Positions 1-6,887 of a stretch of DNA of 10,546 nucleotides are shown here, one piece after another. The notes beneath the pieces were generated by a model, which was not told the origin of the DNA, did not search any database, and saw only the letters and a program-made list of their open reading frames with translations. This stretch comes from Methanomassiliicoccales archaeon (GTDB taxonomy: Archaea; Thermoplasmatota; Thermoplasmata; Methanomassiliicoccales; UBA472): positions 1 to 10,546 of the forward strand of contig JAJRAL010000033.1 of the NCBI GenBank assembly GCA_028679935.1. The letters run 5' to 3'. The translations under genes were made by a program, and so were the position numbers. The stretch's first letter is position 1. The number at the start of each line of letters is the position of its first letter.

Positions 1-188
1 GGAGGATCCACCTGGTGCCCGCGTACGGCCACGAGGTCGCATCGGCCTTCAACCAGTTCTACGCCTACGTGCCCGTGCTGAGGTCGGGGGAGCTTCAGGA
101 TGCGAGGCTCTCCTTGGTCGAATCGACCATGTGGGTCCTGAGGAGCGTCCTCGATTCCCTCGGTATCGCCGCTCCGGAGGAGATGTGA
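1..188 (+). CDS. argS: Arginyl-tRNA synthetase, C-terminal end (partial)
   Basis: Only the last 61 codons are in the window; the frame enters from the left edge and ends at TGA 186-188. The translation contains FNQFYAYVPVL, then ARLSLVEST, then LDSLGIAAPEEM at the terminus. This is the characteristic end of the DALR anticodon-binding domain of class I arginyl-tRNA synthetases (FN.FY..cpVL, R..RL.L, LGI..PE.M). The enzyme attaches arginine to tRNA-Arg in the cytoplasm. The C-terminal helical bundle seen here recognises the anticodon; the catalytic HIGH/KMSKS region lies outside the window. The stop codon overlaps the start of the following acetyltransferase gene (TGATG), and the last codons carry that gene's SD, so the two are probably co-transcribed and translationally coupled. 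Confidence 0.88.
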   Translation, partial: RIHLVPAYGHEVASAFNQFYAYVPVLRSGELQDARLSLVESTMWVLRSVLDSLGIAAPEEM

Positions 189-679
189 TGGCGCAGATCG
201 CCAAGCTTACCAAGGAAGACAAGGGTCACGTGCGGGCGCTCGAGCTTTTCATCATGAAGGAGTACTTCGAGGCGACACTGAACCGGAAATGGGACGATCT
301 CAGCCAGGAGTTCGTGGATCAGCTGGGCGCGACGCACAAAGGCTCGTTCGAGCACTACCTGAGCTCCGGTCTGAGCTTCGTCGCGAAGGAGGACGGGCAG
401 ATCGTCGGCTTCGTGTTCGCCCAGCTGGTCGAGCACATGAGCAACCTGCCGAAGGCGGTGTGGATCGAGAACATCGGGGTGCATCCTTCCTACCGTCGCC
501 GGGGCATCGGTTGTCAACTGCTCAAGCGCCTCGCGACCGAGTCGAAGAAGAAGGGAGCAGTCGCCGTCCAGAGCGCGATCATGCCGGACAATCCGAAGTC
601 GATCATGATGCACAAGAAGGCTGGCTTCTTCATGGACGCGAGGAAGATCGCCTTCCTTGACCTCGACGGCTTCAAGTGA
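188..679 (+). CDS. GNAT family N-acetyltransferase, coupled to argS
   Basis: A 163-residue single-domain GNAT acetyltransferase, expected to move acetyl from acetyl-CoA to an amine. The acetyl-CoA pyrophosphate-binding motif A is clear: IENIGVHPSYRRRGIG at about residues 93-108, followed by the helix LLKRLATES. The C-terminal motif is PDNPKSIMMHKKAGF at about 133-147, the usual N-x-x-x-x-x-x-(Y/H)-x-K-x-GF form. I chose the ATG at 188 rather than the upstream in-frame ATG at 131. It overlaps the argS stop as TGATG and has GGAGG at 176-180, 7 nt upstream, whereas the longer version would begin inside argS. Its 3' end overlaps the convergent lipoate ligase by 8 bp. The substrate is unknown; a RimI-like protein acetyltransferase or a small-molecule acetyltransferase are both possible. 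Confidence 0.85.
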   Translation: MAQIAKLTKEDKGHVRALELFIMKEYFEATLNRKWDDLSQEFVDQLGATHKGSFEHYLSSGLSFVAKEDGQIVGFVFAQLVEHMSNLPKAVWIENIGVHPSYRRRGIGCQLLKRLATESKKKGAVAVQSAIMPDNPKSIMMHKKAGFFMDARKIAFLDLDGFK

Positions 680-1412
680 CCTGGCCTACTGGGGGCTCGT
701 TGCGGACCTTGCCTGACATCAGCGCCGGGACGAGCTTCTTCTCGTAGTGCGAGAGGACGCCGTTCATCGGCTCCATCCCGAAGGCGCCGGATATCCCCTC
801 GACCATCGCGTGCTTGACCCGCTCCATCGTCGGCACCTCGCCCAGCTCCTTTGCGAGCGAGGTCACCGAATCCTTGGGTCGCCCCTTCTTGCGGGTCCGG
901 AGTACCTCGAACATGAGGTCGATGTCCGTGTCGACCATCAGCGTGCCGTGCTGCAGTACGACGTCCCAACGTCGTAGCTGGGCGCTTCCCGATATCTTTC
1001 GCCCGTTGACCAGCACGTCGTTCACCGGCTTGAACTCGGCCTTCAGCCCGAGGGTGTCGAGGGCCTTGACGATTCCGCCGCATGTCCGCTTGAACATCTC
1101 CTCGGGGCTCTCCGGGGCGAGCTCATTGTCGATCACCAGGCCGTAGATCAGCTGTCCAGGGTCGGTGTAGATCGCGCTGCCGCCGCTCGCCCTCCTGACA
1201 ATGGCCACGTCACGCGCCTTCGCCACCTCGAGGTTGACCGCTTCCTCCTCCTTCTCGAAGTAGCCCAAGGACACGGTGGGACGATCGCGCACGTAGAGAT
1301 GGAGCGAGTTCGGCACGATCCTCTGGTGCCGGGCCATGAGTATCGCCTCGTCGACCGCGACCGAGCGGCCGGGATCGACGATCCCACTGTCCACCACCCT
1401 CAGCAGCATCAT
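672..1412 (-). CDS. lplA: Lipoate-protein ligase A, catalytic subunit type
   Basis: A 246-residue member of the biotin/lipoate ligase fold. LplA activates lipoate with ATP and attaches it to a lysine of lipoyl domains, such as the E2 subunits of 2-oxoacid dehydrogenases or glycine cleavage H protein. Visible motifs are RRASGGSAIY at 73-82 (the RRxSGG substrate loop), NDVLVNGRKISGSAQ at 131-145 with the probable catalytic lysine K139, and LQHGTLMVD at 153-161. The size matches the catalytic half of the bipartite archaeal enzyme, which works with a separate LplB domain; none is encoded in this window. The start is ATG-ATG (1412 or 1409). There is no well-spaced SD, and a TATA-like box lies 24-27 nt upstream, so translation is probably leaderless. 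An octanoyl/lipoyl transferase of the same fold is the main alternative, but bipartite LplA fits better. Confidence 0.85.
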   Translation of the reverse strand: MMLLRVVDSGIVDPGRSVAVDEAILMARHQRIVPNSLHLYVRDRPTVSLGYFEKEEEAVNLEVAKARDVAIVRRASGGSAIYTDPGQLIYGLVIDNELAPESPEEMFKRTCGGIVKALDTLGLKAEFKPVNDVLVNGRKISGSAQLRRWDVVLQHGTLMVDTDIDLMFEVLRTRKKGRPKDSVTSLAKELGEVPTMERVKHAMVEGISGAFGMEPMNGVLSHYEKKLVPALMSGKVRNEPPVGQVT

Positions 1413-1432
1413 CCTTAGAGCCGACGGTGGGA

Positions 1433-1440
1433 ATAAAAAG
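1433..1440 (-). promoter_or_regulatory. TATA box for lplA
   Basis: Read on the minus strand this is CTTTTTAT, the only A/T block in the short lplA upstream region. Its centre is about 24 nt from the first ATG (1412) and 27 nt from the second (1409). That is the normal archaeal TATA-to-TSS distance, so the transcript should begin at or next to the start codon. Confidence 0.5.
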
Positions 1441-1455
1441 CTTCTCGCTGGGTGT

Positions 1456-1478
1456 GGAAAATATGAGAAGGAAAGGGA
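1456..1478 (-). terminator. Pyrimidine/T-rich stretch after the PKD protein gene
   Basis: On the minus strand, downstream of the PKD gene stop at 1496, the sequence reads through CCCTTTCCTTCTC and then ATATTTTCC (ATATTTT at 1458-1464). T-rich tracts of this kind end archaeal transcripts without needing a hairpin. The call rests on composition only. Confidence 0.35.
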
Positions 1479-1495
1479 TTTGCTAAGAGGTTTGC

Positions 1496-4444
1496 CTATT
1501 TCTTGCCAGTTGGCTTCTTCTCCTCGGTCTTCCCCTTGCCACCGAGCTTCGGGAGCTTCGGCAGACGCCTCCTCATGTAGAAGAGGACGATGACCACGAT
1601 GATCACCGCGAAGATGCCGCCGTATAGAGCGACCGCCTTCCAGGCTGCCTCATTCACCGTCACCGGGGCTTGATCCGTGTTGTCCGCCTTGTTGATCTCA
1701 CCGTTCGTGACGGCGTTCACGAAGATCGTGTAGTTGCCCTTCGAGGACGGGGTCCAGCTGAGGGTGATCACGCCATACTGCCCGGGCTTGAGCTCGGACG
1801 GGACCGGCGTCGTTCCGTTGATCTTCAGGTTCGACGAGTTGCCGATCGGGGTCTTGGTTCCGCTGCTCTGCAGTATGTAGAACGCTACCATCGGGGCACC
1901 CGCAACGTCGTTGCCGACGTTGGTGATGTTGACGGTGATCGTGCCCTGCTCGCCCTCAGTCATGACGGACGGGCTGAATACGATCGACACCACCCTGAGG
2001 TCTGGCCTCGGCTGCGAGGTGATGGTCAGACTCTTCGTCGTGTTGGCCGAATTGTTCGTCGGGTTCTTGACGGTCAGCTTCACGGTGAAGGTCTTGATCG
2101 CCTGGAAGAAGTGGGTCTGGTAGTTGCCATACTTCACTACTCCGTCGCCGAAGTCCCAGGTGAAGTTCAGCTGAGCGAACGGGACGTACGGGTCGAACGT
2201 GGCATTGCCGTTGAAGACCAACGTCTGGTTCTCCTGAGCCGTCGAGATTGGGGTGCTCGGGGAACCTGGCTTGGTGATCGTGAACGAGACGACCGGTGGG
2301 GTCTTGTCCCTCACAACGACGACGATGGACTTGATGCTGTAGTGTCCAGCGGCGTCCGTCACGTTCAGGCTCATGCCGAAGGTTCCCGGCCTGGCGTAGG
2401 TCTTGGTCACGTTCTGGTTCTCGCCCACGCTCACGGTCGTCTTGTTGCCGTCGCCCCAGGTGTACACGTAGGTCTTGATGATGCCGACGTCGGAGGTGCT
2501 CGCGATGTGGTCGAAGGAGCTCGCTCCATTGAACACCAGCGCCTCGTTCTGGTCTACCGTTAGGGTCCCAGCGGATACGGTGTGGTTCCTGATGCTGAAG
2601 TCAGCGACCGGGACGATCCCATCGGCCTTGATGTAGAACGAGGTCTGGTTGGTCAGGCCCGCTACATCCGTCACGGTCAGGACGACCGTGATGTTGAACG
2701 ATGCCGCCGATATCGTAAACGGGGTCCAAGGGCTGCTCATCGGGCCGATCGTGCCGACCCCGACGAAGTTCCAGGTGTATTTCAGTGGGTTGCCGTTCGG
2801 GTCGGACGAGCCGTTGCCGGTGTAGATTATCGCCCTGTCCGTGGACACGATGTAGTACAGGACAGCTCCAGTCGAGTTGGTCACGGCGTATGCGTAGGTG
2901 GAAGGCACCGTCACGGCGCCGACCGCCTTCGGGGCGACCGACTTCTGGATGCCCATGGTGACCTGCTCGTACGTTCCGGTTCCGGATGTGCGTATGGTCG
3001 TGTCTATCGTCACGTTCAGGTAGCCAGACACCTTGACGAACGACGTCTGCGTGGTGTTGCTGGTCATCTCGTAGGCGCTCGGCCACTTCAGCGTCTCCTT
3101 GTAGTCGACCGACGGCGTGTCGTACCTGGCGTATCCAAGCGCCGTGTAGGTGCTGTAGCCATTGGTGATCGTCGCCATCGACTGATAGGGCGTCTTGAGT
3201 CCAGCGATGTACCCGGTCGTCGATGTCACCGATGTCCCACTGATGTTGCTGAACGAGACCTGGGTGAAGTCCGCGCTGTTCATGAACTTCGTCCCGTTCA
3301 CCCTGACGATGAAGTCAGAGGTGACATTCTGCGGACCGAAGGCGGTCACGCGGTTGACGAAGGCTGTGAACTCGGACGATGAGACCTGTCCGTTCCCGTC
3401 ACCGAACGCGAAATCGATCTGCATCCTCAGGTTCGGGATGTAGCTGTAGGGGATGTTCGCCCAAGACGCGTCGAAGTTCATGTTCATGACGCGGGTGAGG
3501 GTGAACGCGTTCCAGTCCGAGCTAGCGAACGACACATGGGACGTGTCCCTCTGCCCGCTCTGCGCCGCCAGGTTGACGTTGACGCTGGCCGGCGTGGAGG
3601 GCAGGATGGTCACGGTGGTATTCATGTAGGCCATTGAGTCAGTCGCATCCACCAACAGTATGAACGATCCGGGGTACGCATCGAACAGGAAGTAGTTCGA
3701 GCTGAGGGTCCTTGGCAGGACTATCCTCTTCTCCAACGGCTTCGTGGTGTCGGTCGAGACCAATACCGCCGAGACTCCGCTCGGGGCCGCTCCGGCCTTG
3801 TAGACAAAGCCGCTGAGCGTCACCGACGTGTTCAGCGAGACCGTCAGCGTGACCGGCGCCGCACCAACCACGACGGAGCGGACCTCCGCTTCATAACCCG
3901 TCGAAGTCAGCACGACGTGGTACGTCGACTGGTACGGGTGCACCGTTGTGCTCCCACTGAATGTCGTGGCGTTCACCGTCATCTTTGGGTTCGAGTTGTA
4001 GTCGATTAGCTTCATCGTCACGCTCGCCGAACCCGGAGTCACGGTCACCGTCAGGCTACCGCTCGCAGGCGGAAGGGCCGTTATCTGGATTGGTCCAAGG
4101 GAGACGGAGTCGACTCCGGTGAACTTCACCACGGCCGAGTATTGCAGGGTATAGTACCCATTCTTGGTTATCGTTAGTATGTAGTAACCAGGAAGCGGAG
4201 AGAACGTTACCAGACCGGCGGTGTTCGATGTGTTCGTTATCGTTGTCGATGTGTGCGTTTCCGTTATCGTGGCGGTCGCCCCCGCGACGGGGATGCTGCT
4301 CGTGTCCACCACGTTGAACGATATCTGCGCACTTGAGGCGCCGGCTGCCTGAACCGTCGTCGCGGGCATTACTACTGCCAGCGACGACAGCAGCAGGACT
4401 GCCACCAGCATGCCTGTTGCTATTTTCCTCGCTTTCATTTCCAT
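1496..4444 (-). CDS. Secreted, C-terminally anchored PKD/CARDB-domain surface glycoprotein
   Basis: About 982 residues. A basic start is followed by a hydrophobic stretch (about 10-28) and a cleavage-like TVQA|AGAS near 33, giving a Sec signal peptide. Next come Ig-like/PEGA- or carboxypeptidase-regulatory-like modules (about 38-285) and an unassigned region of about 300-530 with a partial EF-hand-like segment, GDGNGQVSSSEF, near 348-359. PKD-type domains follow at about 540-606, 615-712 and 716-810 (canonical WDFGDG near 763-768), then a CARDB domain (about 815-930, starting RPDLRVVSI). One membrane helix (about 936-956) and a lysine/arginine-rich tail end the protein. About 26 N-x-S/T sequons suggest dense N-glycosylation. 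The protein should therefore be anchored in the membrane with nearly all of it outside the cell, perhaps in adhesion or the cell envelope. The ATG at 4444 is preferred: GGGAGGG at 4449-4455 precedes it by about 5 nt, and an in-frame TTG lies just upstream. Ligand unknown. Confidence 0.85.
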   Translation of the reverse strand: MEMKARKIATGMLVAVLLLSSLAVVMPATTVQAAGASSAQISFNVVDTSSIPVAGATATITETHTSTTITNTSNTAGLVTFSPLPGYYILTITKNGYYTLQYSAVVKFTGVDSVSLGPIQITALPPASGSLTVTVTPGSASVTMKLIDYNSNPKMTVNATTFSGSTTVHPYQSTYHVVLTSTGYEAEVRSVVVGAAPVTLTVSLNTSVTLSGFVYKAGAAPSGVSAVLVSTDTTKPLEKRIVLPRTLSSNYFLFDAYPGSFILLVDATDSMAYMNTTVTILPSTPASVNVNLAAQSGQRDTSHVSFASSDWNAFTLTRVMNMNFDASWANIPYSYIPNLRMQIDFAFGDGNGQVSSSEFTAFVNRVTAFGPQNVTSDFIVRVNGTKFMNSADFTQVSFSNISGTSVTSTTGYIAGLKTPYQSMATITNGYSTYTALGYARYDTPSVDYKETLKWPSAYEMTSNTTQTSFVKVSGYLNVTIDTTIRTSGTGTYEQVTMGIQKSVAPKAVGAVTVPSTYAYAVTNSTGAVLYYIVSTDRAIIYTGNGSSDPNGNPLKYTWNFVGVGTIGPMSSPWTPFTISAASFNITVVLTVTDVAGLTNQTSFYIKADGIVPVADFSIRNHTVSAGTLTVDQNEALVFNGASSFDHIASTSDVGIIKTYVYTWGDGNKTTVSVGENQNVTKTYARPGTFGMSLNVTDAAGHYSIKSIVVVVRDKTPPVVSFTITKPGSPSTPISTAQENQTLVFNGNATFDPYVPFAQLNFTWDFGDGVVKYGNYQTHFFQAIKTFTVKLTVKNPTNNSANTTKSLTITSQPRPDLRVVSIVFSPSVMTEGEQGTITVNITNVGNDVAGAPMVAFYILQSSGTKTPIGNSSNLKINGTTPVPSELKPGQYGVITLSWTPSSKGNYTIFVNAVTNGEINKADNTDQAPVTVNEAAWKAVALYGGIFAVIIVVIVLFYMRRRLPKLPKLGGKGKTEEKKPTGKK

Positions 4445-4510
4445 CAATTCCCTCCCTCATGGCTCTGATTATTAAGCGATGTCCCTGAGTAAGGATTAGA
4501 GTGCCGAATA

Positions 4511-4566
4511 CGTTGGAGCTAAATAAACCTTGCTTAACGGAGATGATATGCTGGCTAGCTCCAACG
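4511..4566. repeat. 11-bp perfect inverted repeat upstream of the PKD gene
   Basis: CGTTGGAGCTA at 4511-4521 is the exact reverse complement of TAGCTCCAACG at 4556-4566, with a 34-nt spacer. The first arm directly abuts the TTTATTT box that probably drives the PKD gene, on the side towards the gene; the second arm lies about 30 bp further upstream. This could be a paired operator for a dimeric regulator or a long-loop RNA hairpin. The rest of 4445-4632 contains GC-rich sequence downstream of purP, including a small CCCC-GCC-GGGG hairpin near 4583-4593 without a clear T-run, and no credible gene. Confidence 0.6.
4521..4527 (-). promoter_or_regulatory. TATA box for the PKD protein gene
   Basis: On the minus strand this reads TTTATTT within GGTTTATTTAGC. 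A start about 26 nt downstream would give a leader of roughly 50 nt that includes the GGGAGGG ribosome-binding site at 4449-4455. A second A/T block, CTTAATAA near 4469-4476, is closer to the gene but would start the transcript without the ribosome-binding site, so it is less likely. Confidence 0.45.
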
Positions 4567-4632
4567 GGCCGTGAATAACCGTCCCCGCCGGGGGGTCACC
4601 AACCGCCTCCCGGAGCCCGAGGACCGGGCCTA

Positions 4633-5790
4633 CTACGTTACTATCTCCTCTAGCCTCTCCTCTGCGATCGCGGTGTGCACTTCCCTAGCGAGGCGGCGTC
4701 CGGTGCTCATCTCCGTCCGCCACAGCGAGTTGCCGTAGGAGTGGCCCACGTTCATGTGCACGTTCGTCCCCCCTCCGATCCTCGGCGCGACGTCGTAGAT
4801 GAAGAAGTGCAGGTCCTTGTCGACGCAGGTCTGGAGGCAGAACGGGCCGATGATGCCCGGGGCGTAATGCTCTTGGGTCGCCTTGACGTACTTCTCGGCG
4901 AGCTCGAACGCGTTTTCCAGGAGTGACTCTCTGAGCGTCGCGGAGTTGTGCCCGCAGACCGTGTACTCCGGGACACGTTGCATCTCGTTGAGCGTCATCT
5001 GCTGTGGCGCCGGCAGGCGGACGTGGCCGTCGAGCGAGCTCTCGAACCTCCAGTCTATTCCGAGCAGTTCGACCTTCGAGGAGAAGTTCTCCAGCGGCGA
5101 GTAGAAGAAGTCCAGGTTGAAGACTGGCCCGATGATGTACTCCTCGACCCTCGCCTCGGCGAGGGTCTCTCGGTCGATCACGCCCTGGGCGATCAGCTGC
5201 TCCGACTTCTGCGAGTACTCGTCGAAGGAGGCGGCGGTGAAGAACCCCCGCTCCAGCTTCTTCTTCGCGTGGTGCAACTTTACGATGACAAGGCGGTCGA
5301 TGTCCCGCGGGTCGGCGATCCTCCTAGGGTAGGGAATGCCGGCCTGTTGGAGCAGCCAGTAGTAGTCCTTCTCGAAGCCCCGGTCCTCGGAGCGGAGGAG
5401 GTTGCGGCTGCCTACCATCGGCAATGTGAAGTCGTTCTCGACCGCATCCATGCCGCAGTACGAGGTGAAGGAGCGGTTCGGGACGAAAAGGACGTTGTCA
5501 TCGACCAGTCGTCGCTGGACGTCCGGCTTCATGATCTCGTCGAACCTCTTGAGCAGGATGACGTCGTCGACCATGCCTCGGCGGACCTCGCCCTCCATCG
5601 CCCGATGGGCCCGGAAGTATTCTGAGTACGTCTTGTCCCGGCCCTGCTGGCAAACGACGGTGGTCTGGAATCCCTCGTCGATCGCGCCGTCGCAGACGTC
5701 GAGTGCCGAGTGCGAGCCGAGCACGCCGATACGGATCTTGTCCGCCTTGTACCTGCGCACTGTCTCGATGATGGTGTCCCTGGAAATCAT
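4633..5790 (-). CDS. purP: Formate-dependent FAICAR synthetase (PurP)
   Basis: A 385-residue ATP-grasp enzyme. PurP uses ATP and formate to convert AICAR to FAICAR in archaeal purine synthesis, replacing the folate-dependent step of bacterial PurH. The N-terminal domain starts MISRDTIIETVRRY and carries IGVLGSHSALDVCDGA at about 21-36, a hallmark of the family. The C-terminal ATP-grasp part contains GIIGPFCLQT (about 312-321) and a metal/nucleotide-binding segment, YDVAPRIGGGTN, at about 332-343. Length is close to the roughly 360 residues of methanogen PurP. The open frame extends 65 codons further upstream, but I place the start at the ATG at 5790: family proteins begin exactly there, and GGGGAGAGG lies just upstream. 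No other purine gene is in the window. Some archaea carry PurP paralogues of unclear function, so an orthologue is likely but not certain. Confidence 0.9.
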   Translation of the reverse strand: MISRDTIIETVRRYKADKIRIGVLGSHSALDVCDGAIDEGFQTTVVCQQGRDKTYSEYFRAHRAMEGEVRRGMVDDVILLKRFDEIMKPDVQRRLVDDNVLFVPNRSFTSYCGMDAVENDFTLPMVGSRNLLRSEDRGFEKDYYWLLQQAGIPYPRRIADPRDIDRLVIVKLHHAKKKLERGFFTAASFDEYSQKSEQLIAQGVIDRETLAEARVEEYIIGPVFNLDFFYSPLENFSSKVELLGIDWRFESSLDGHVRLPAPQQMTLNEMQRVPEYTVCGHNSATLRESLLENAFELAEKYVKATQEHYAPGIIGPFCLQTCVDKDLHFFIYDVAPRIGGGTNVHMNVGHSYGNSLWRTEMSTGRRLAREVHTAIAEERLEEIVT

Positions 5791-5823
5791 GACCTCTCCC
5801 CGGTTCGAGAATCCTATGTGGGG

Positions 5824-5830
5824 TATAGAT
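5824..5830 (-). promoter_or_regulatory. Possible TATA box for purP
   Basis: On the minus strand the sequence reads ATCTATACCC, preceded by a purine-rich CCGAAACA that could serve as a BRE. Its centre is about 36 nt from the purP ATG. This predicts a short leader of roughly 10 nt that still contains the GGGGAG ribosome-binding site. Confidence 0.4.
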
Positions 5831-5885
5831 TGTTTCGGAGGCTCAGGGTCTCTCACGCAAGCCTTCCTATCAGTTGTTCGTCGTG

Positions 5886-5921
5886 CCAGGTCTGCCAGGA
5901 GCACACGCCTGCTAGACCTGG
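5886..5921. other. Stem-loop in the purP/membrane-protein divergent region
   Basis: CCAGGTCT at 5886-5893 pairs with AGACCTGG at 5914-5921. Inside it, after one G-T pair and one mismatch, CAGG at 5896-5899 pairs with CCTG at 5908-5911 around an 8-nt loop. A further 7-bp match, GGGTCTC 5846-5852 with GAGACCC 5921-5927, could extend or compete with it. It lies about 95 bp upstream of purP and 86 bp upstream of the membrane protein gene. It may be an operator, a structured leader of the plus-strand gene, or a small RNA; the sequence does not decide. Nothing else is recognised in 5791-6006 apart from the purP promoter elements. Confidence 0.5.
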
Positions 5922-6006
5922 AGACCCCGTGGACCGCATTGGGAATCATGATAATGCGCCAACGCTGTTCCATCGCCATCGACAAGCAGCATGCGAGGGA
6001 TTGAGG

Positions 6007-6675
6007 ATGGACGCACCAACGGTGGTATTGTCGATAGCGCTGATCGTGGTGGCCTGCGGGGCAGTCTCATTCTGGGCACTCACGAGGGTAGAAGGCTCAA
6101 GACGCAGGCGACTGAGGGCGGCGATGGCCAGCATAAAGCGAGAATCAGAGAAAGGCGTGGACTTCTTCGTCTGGATAGACAAGGCCAAGGCGACGAGGCC
6201 GGCGGTGATGGTTGCGATAGCGGCCGCCTTCGCATCCATCGCAGTACTCCTAGGTCCGTCGATCTTCGCGTTGCTTCCGCTTGTCCCCGTCCTCGCGATC
6301 GTCGGTGTGTTCTACCTCAACTTCAGACTCAAGAAGAACCTCTATGCCGTGGGACAGGTGGGCATTGAGTTCCATCGGATCACGAAGAGCGGGCCGATGC
6401 GACGGTCGTCGCTCGAATGGAGTCAGATCATTGTCGGCGGTCATCTAGGTTCAGGGGACGCGTCTTTCACTGAGGATCTGATTCTGACAGATGGCAAGGG
6501 AATGAAAGTGGTCTTGGGGCGGTACATGGTCAATTTTGAGAATCTCTGTGCCACAATCGTTGCCAAGATCCCGAAAGAGAGGTACCTGTCCCCCAATGTA
6601 CTGGCAGAGGCGGAGGGCTACGGCCGGAGGGCCAAGGGCCCCGCCAGAACCCTCGAGGCAGAAGAGAACCTGTGA
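6007..6675 (+). CDS. Uncharacterised membrane protein with a PH-like C-terminal domain
   Basis: I do not recognise this 222-residue protein. It has a hydrophobic helix at about 5-26, followed by a strongly basic stretch (GSRRRRLR at 30-37) that should lie in the cytoplasm. A two-helix hairpin comes next (about 65-83 and 86-106, rich in Ala, Val, Leu and Pro). The tail, about 112-193, is soluble with alternating beta-like strands: LYAVGQVGIEF, SSLEWSQIIVGG, TEDLILTDG, MKVVLGRY, then a final helix NFENLCATIVAKI. That order resembles the small bacterial/archaeal PH-like membrane-associated domains; this is inference from pattern only. The ATG at 6007 is preferred: it begins at a membrane helix, and GAGGGA lies 6 nt upstream. 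The longer open frame to 5710 runs antisense through the start of purP and is not credible as coding. Confidence 0.7.
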   Translation: MDAPTVVLSIALIVVACGAVSFWALTRVEGSRRRRLRAAMASIKRESEKGVDFFVWIDKAKATRPAVMVAIAAAFASIAVLLGPSIFALLPLVPVLAIVGVFYLNFRLKKNLYAVGQVGIEFHRITKSGPMRRSSLEWSQIIVGGHLGSGDASFTEDLILTDGKGMKVVLGRYMVNFENLCATIVAKIPKERYLSPNVLAEAEGYGRRAKGPARTLEAEENL

Positions 6676-6688
6676 GCGGAATATCCGC
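6676..6688. other. Small hairpin directly after the membrane protein stop
   Basis: GCGGA and TCCGC pair perfectly around a 3-nt loop, beginning on the first base after the stop codon. A second weaker stem, TGCGG with CCGCA around an 8-nt loop, follows near 6719-6736. There is no T-run, so a transcript-end or mRNA-stabilising role is only a guess. Confidence 0.3.
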
Positions 6689-6770
6689 CGTCTATCGGAT
6701 CCGCGCCACTCCGATTCTGCGGAAACCAAGCCGCAAGGGTATCCATCGCGTCCCAAGAACATGACCCTGC

Positions 6771-6784
6771 TGGAGGAAAAGGAA
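6771..6784 (-). terminator. T-rich stretch after tRNA-Gln
   Basis: Immediately after the encoded CCA, the minus strand reads TTCCTTTTCCTCC. Such pyrimidine/T tracts commonly end archaeal tRNA transcripts. Confidence 0.45.
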
Positions 6785-6860
6785 TGGTAGCCCCGGGCAG
6801 ATTCGAACTGCCGTCGCAGGATCCAGAGTCCCGCATGATTGACCGCTACACTACGGGGCT
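6785..6860 (-). tRNA. tRNA-Gln (anticodon CUG), CCA encoded
   Basis: The minus strand folds as a complete cloverleaf of 73 nt plus CCA. The acceptor stem is AGCCCCG with CGGGGCT and the discriminator is A. The anticodon stem CGGGA/TCCTG holds the loop CTCTGGA, giving anticodon CUG. The T arm is GGCAG-TTCGAAT-CTGCC, and the variable loop has four bases. The D stem is weak, with GTG pairing to CAT including one G-U pair, as is usual for archaeal tRNA-Gln. No intron is present. The A1:U72 pair is the feature that lets the archaeal amidotransferase GatDE convert Glu-tRNA-Gln to Gln-tRNA-Gln, so this tRNA is probably charged by that indirect route (established for archaea, inferred here). The 3' CCA is in the gene (6785-6787). 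Confidence 0.95.
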
Positions 6861-6887
6861 AGTGCGTCCCTCGCTAAAATGCTCCAG

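Noticed and set aside
1670..2563. Long plus-strand open frame opposite the PKD gene (297 codons)
   Set aside because: It is rich in Arg, Val, Asp and Gly in a pattern expected from the complement of a GC-rich gene, shows no domain, and lies fully antisense to a well-supported protein.
4567..4632. GC-rich stretch after purP as an intrinsic terminator or RNA gene
   Set aside because: Several short GC hairpins are possible, but there is no T-run on the transcribed side and no cloverleaf or box C/D pattern, so no call is made.
5791..5985. A 65-codon N-terminal extension of PurP to an upstream start
   Set aside because: PurP proteins begin at the MISRDT motif, the extension has no family resemblance, and it would cover the putative TATA box and stem-loop. 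The ATG at 5790 has its own purine-rich SD.
5710..6006. 99-codon upstream extension of the membrane protein
   Set aside because: It runs antisense through the start of purP, and the ATG at 6007 directly precedes a membrane helix with a purine-rich site upstream.
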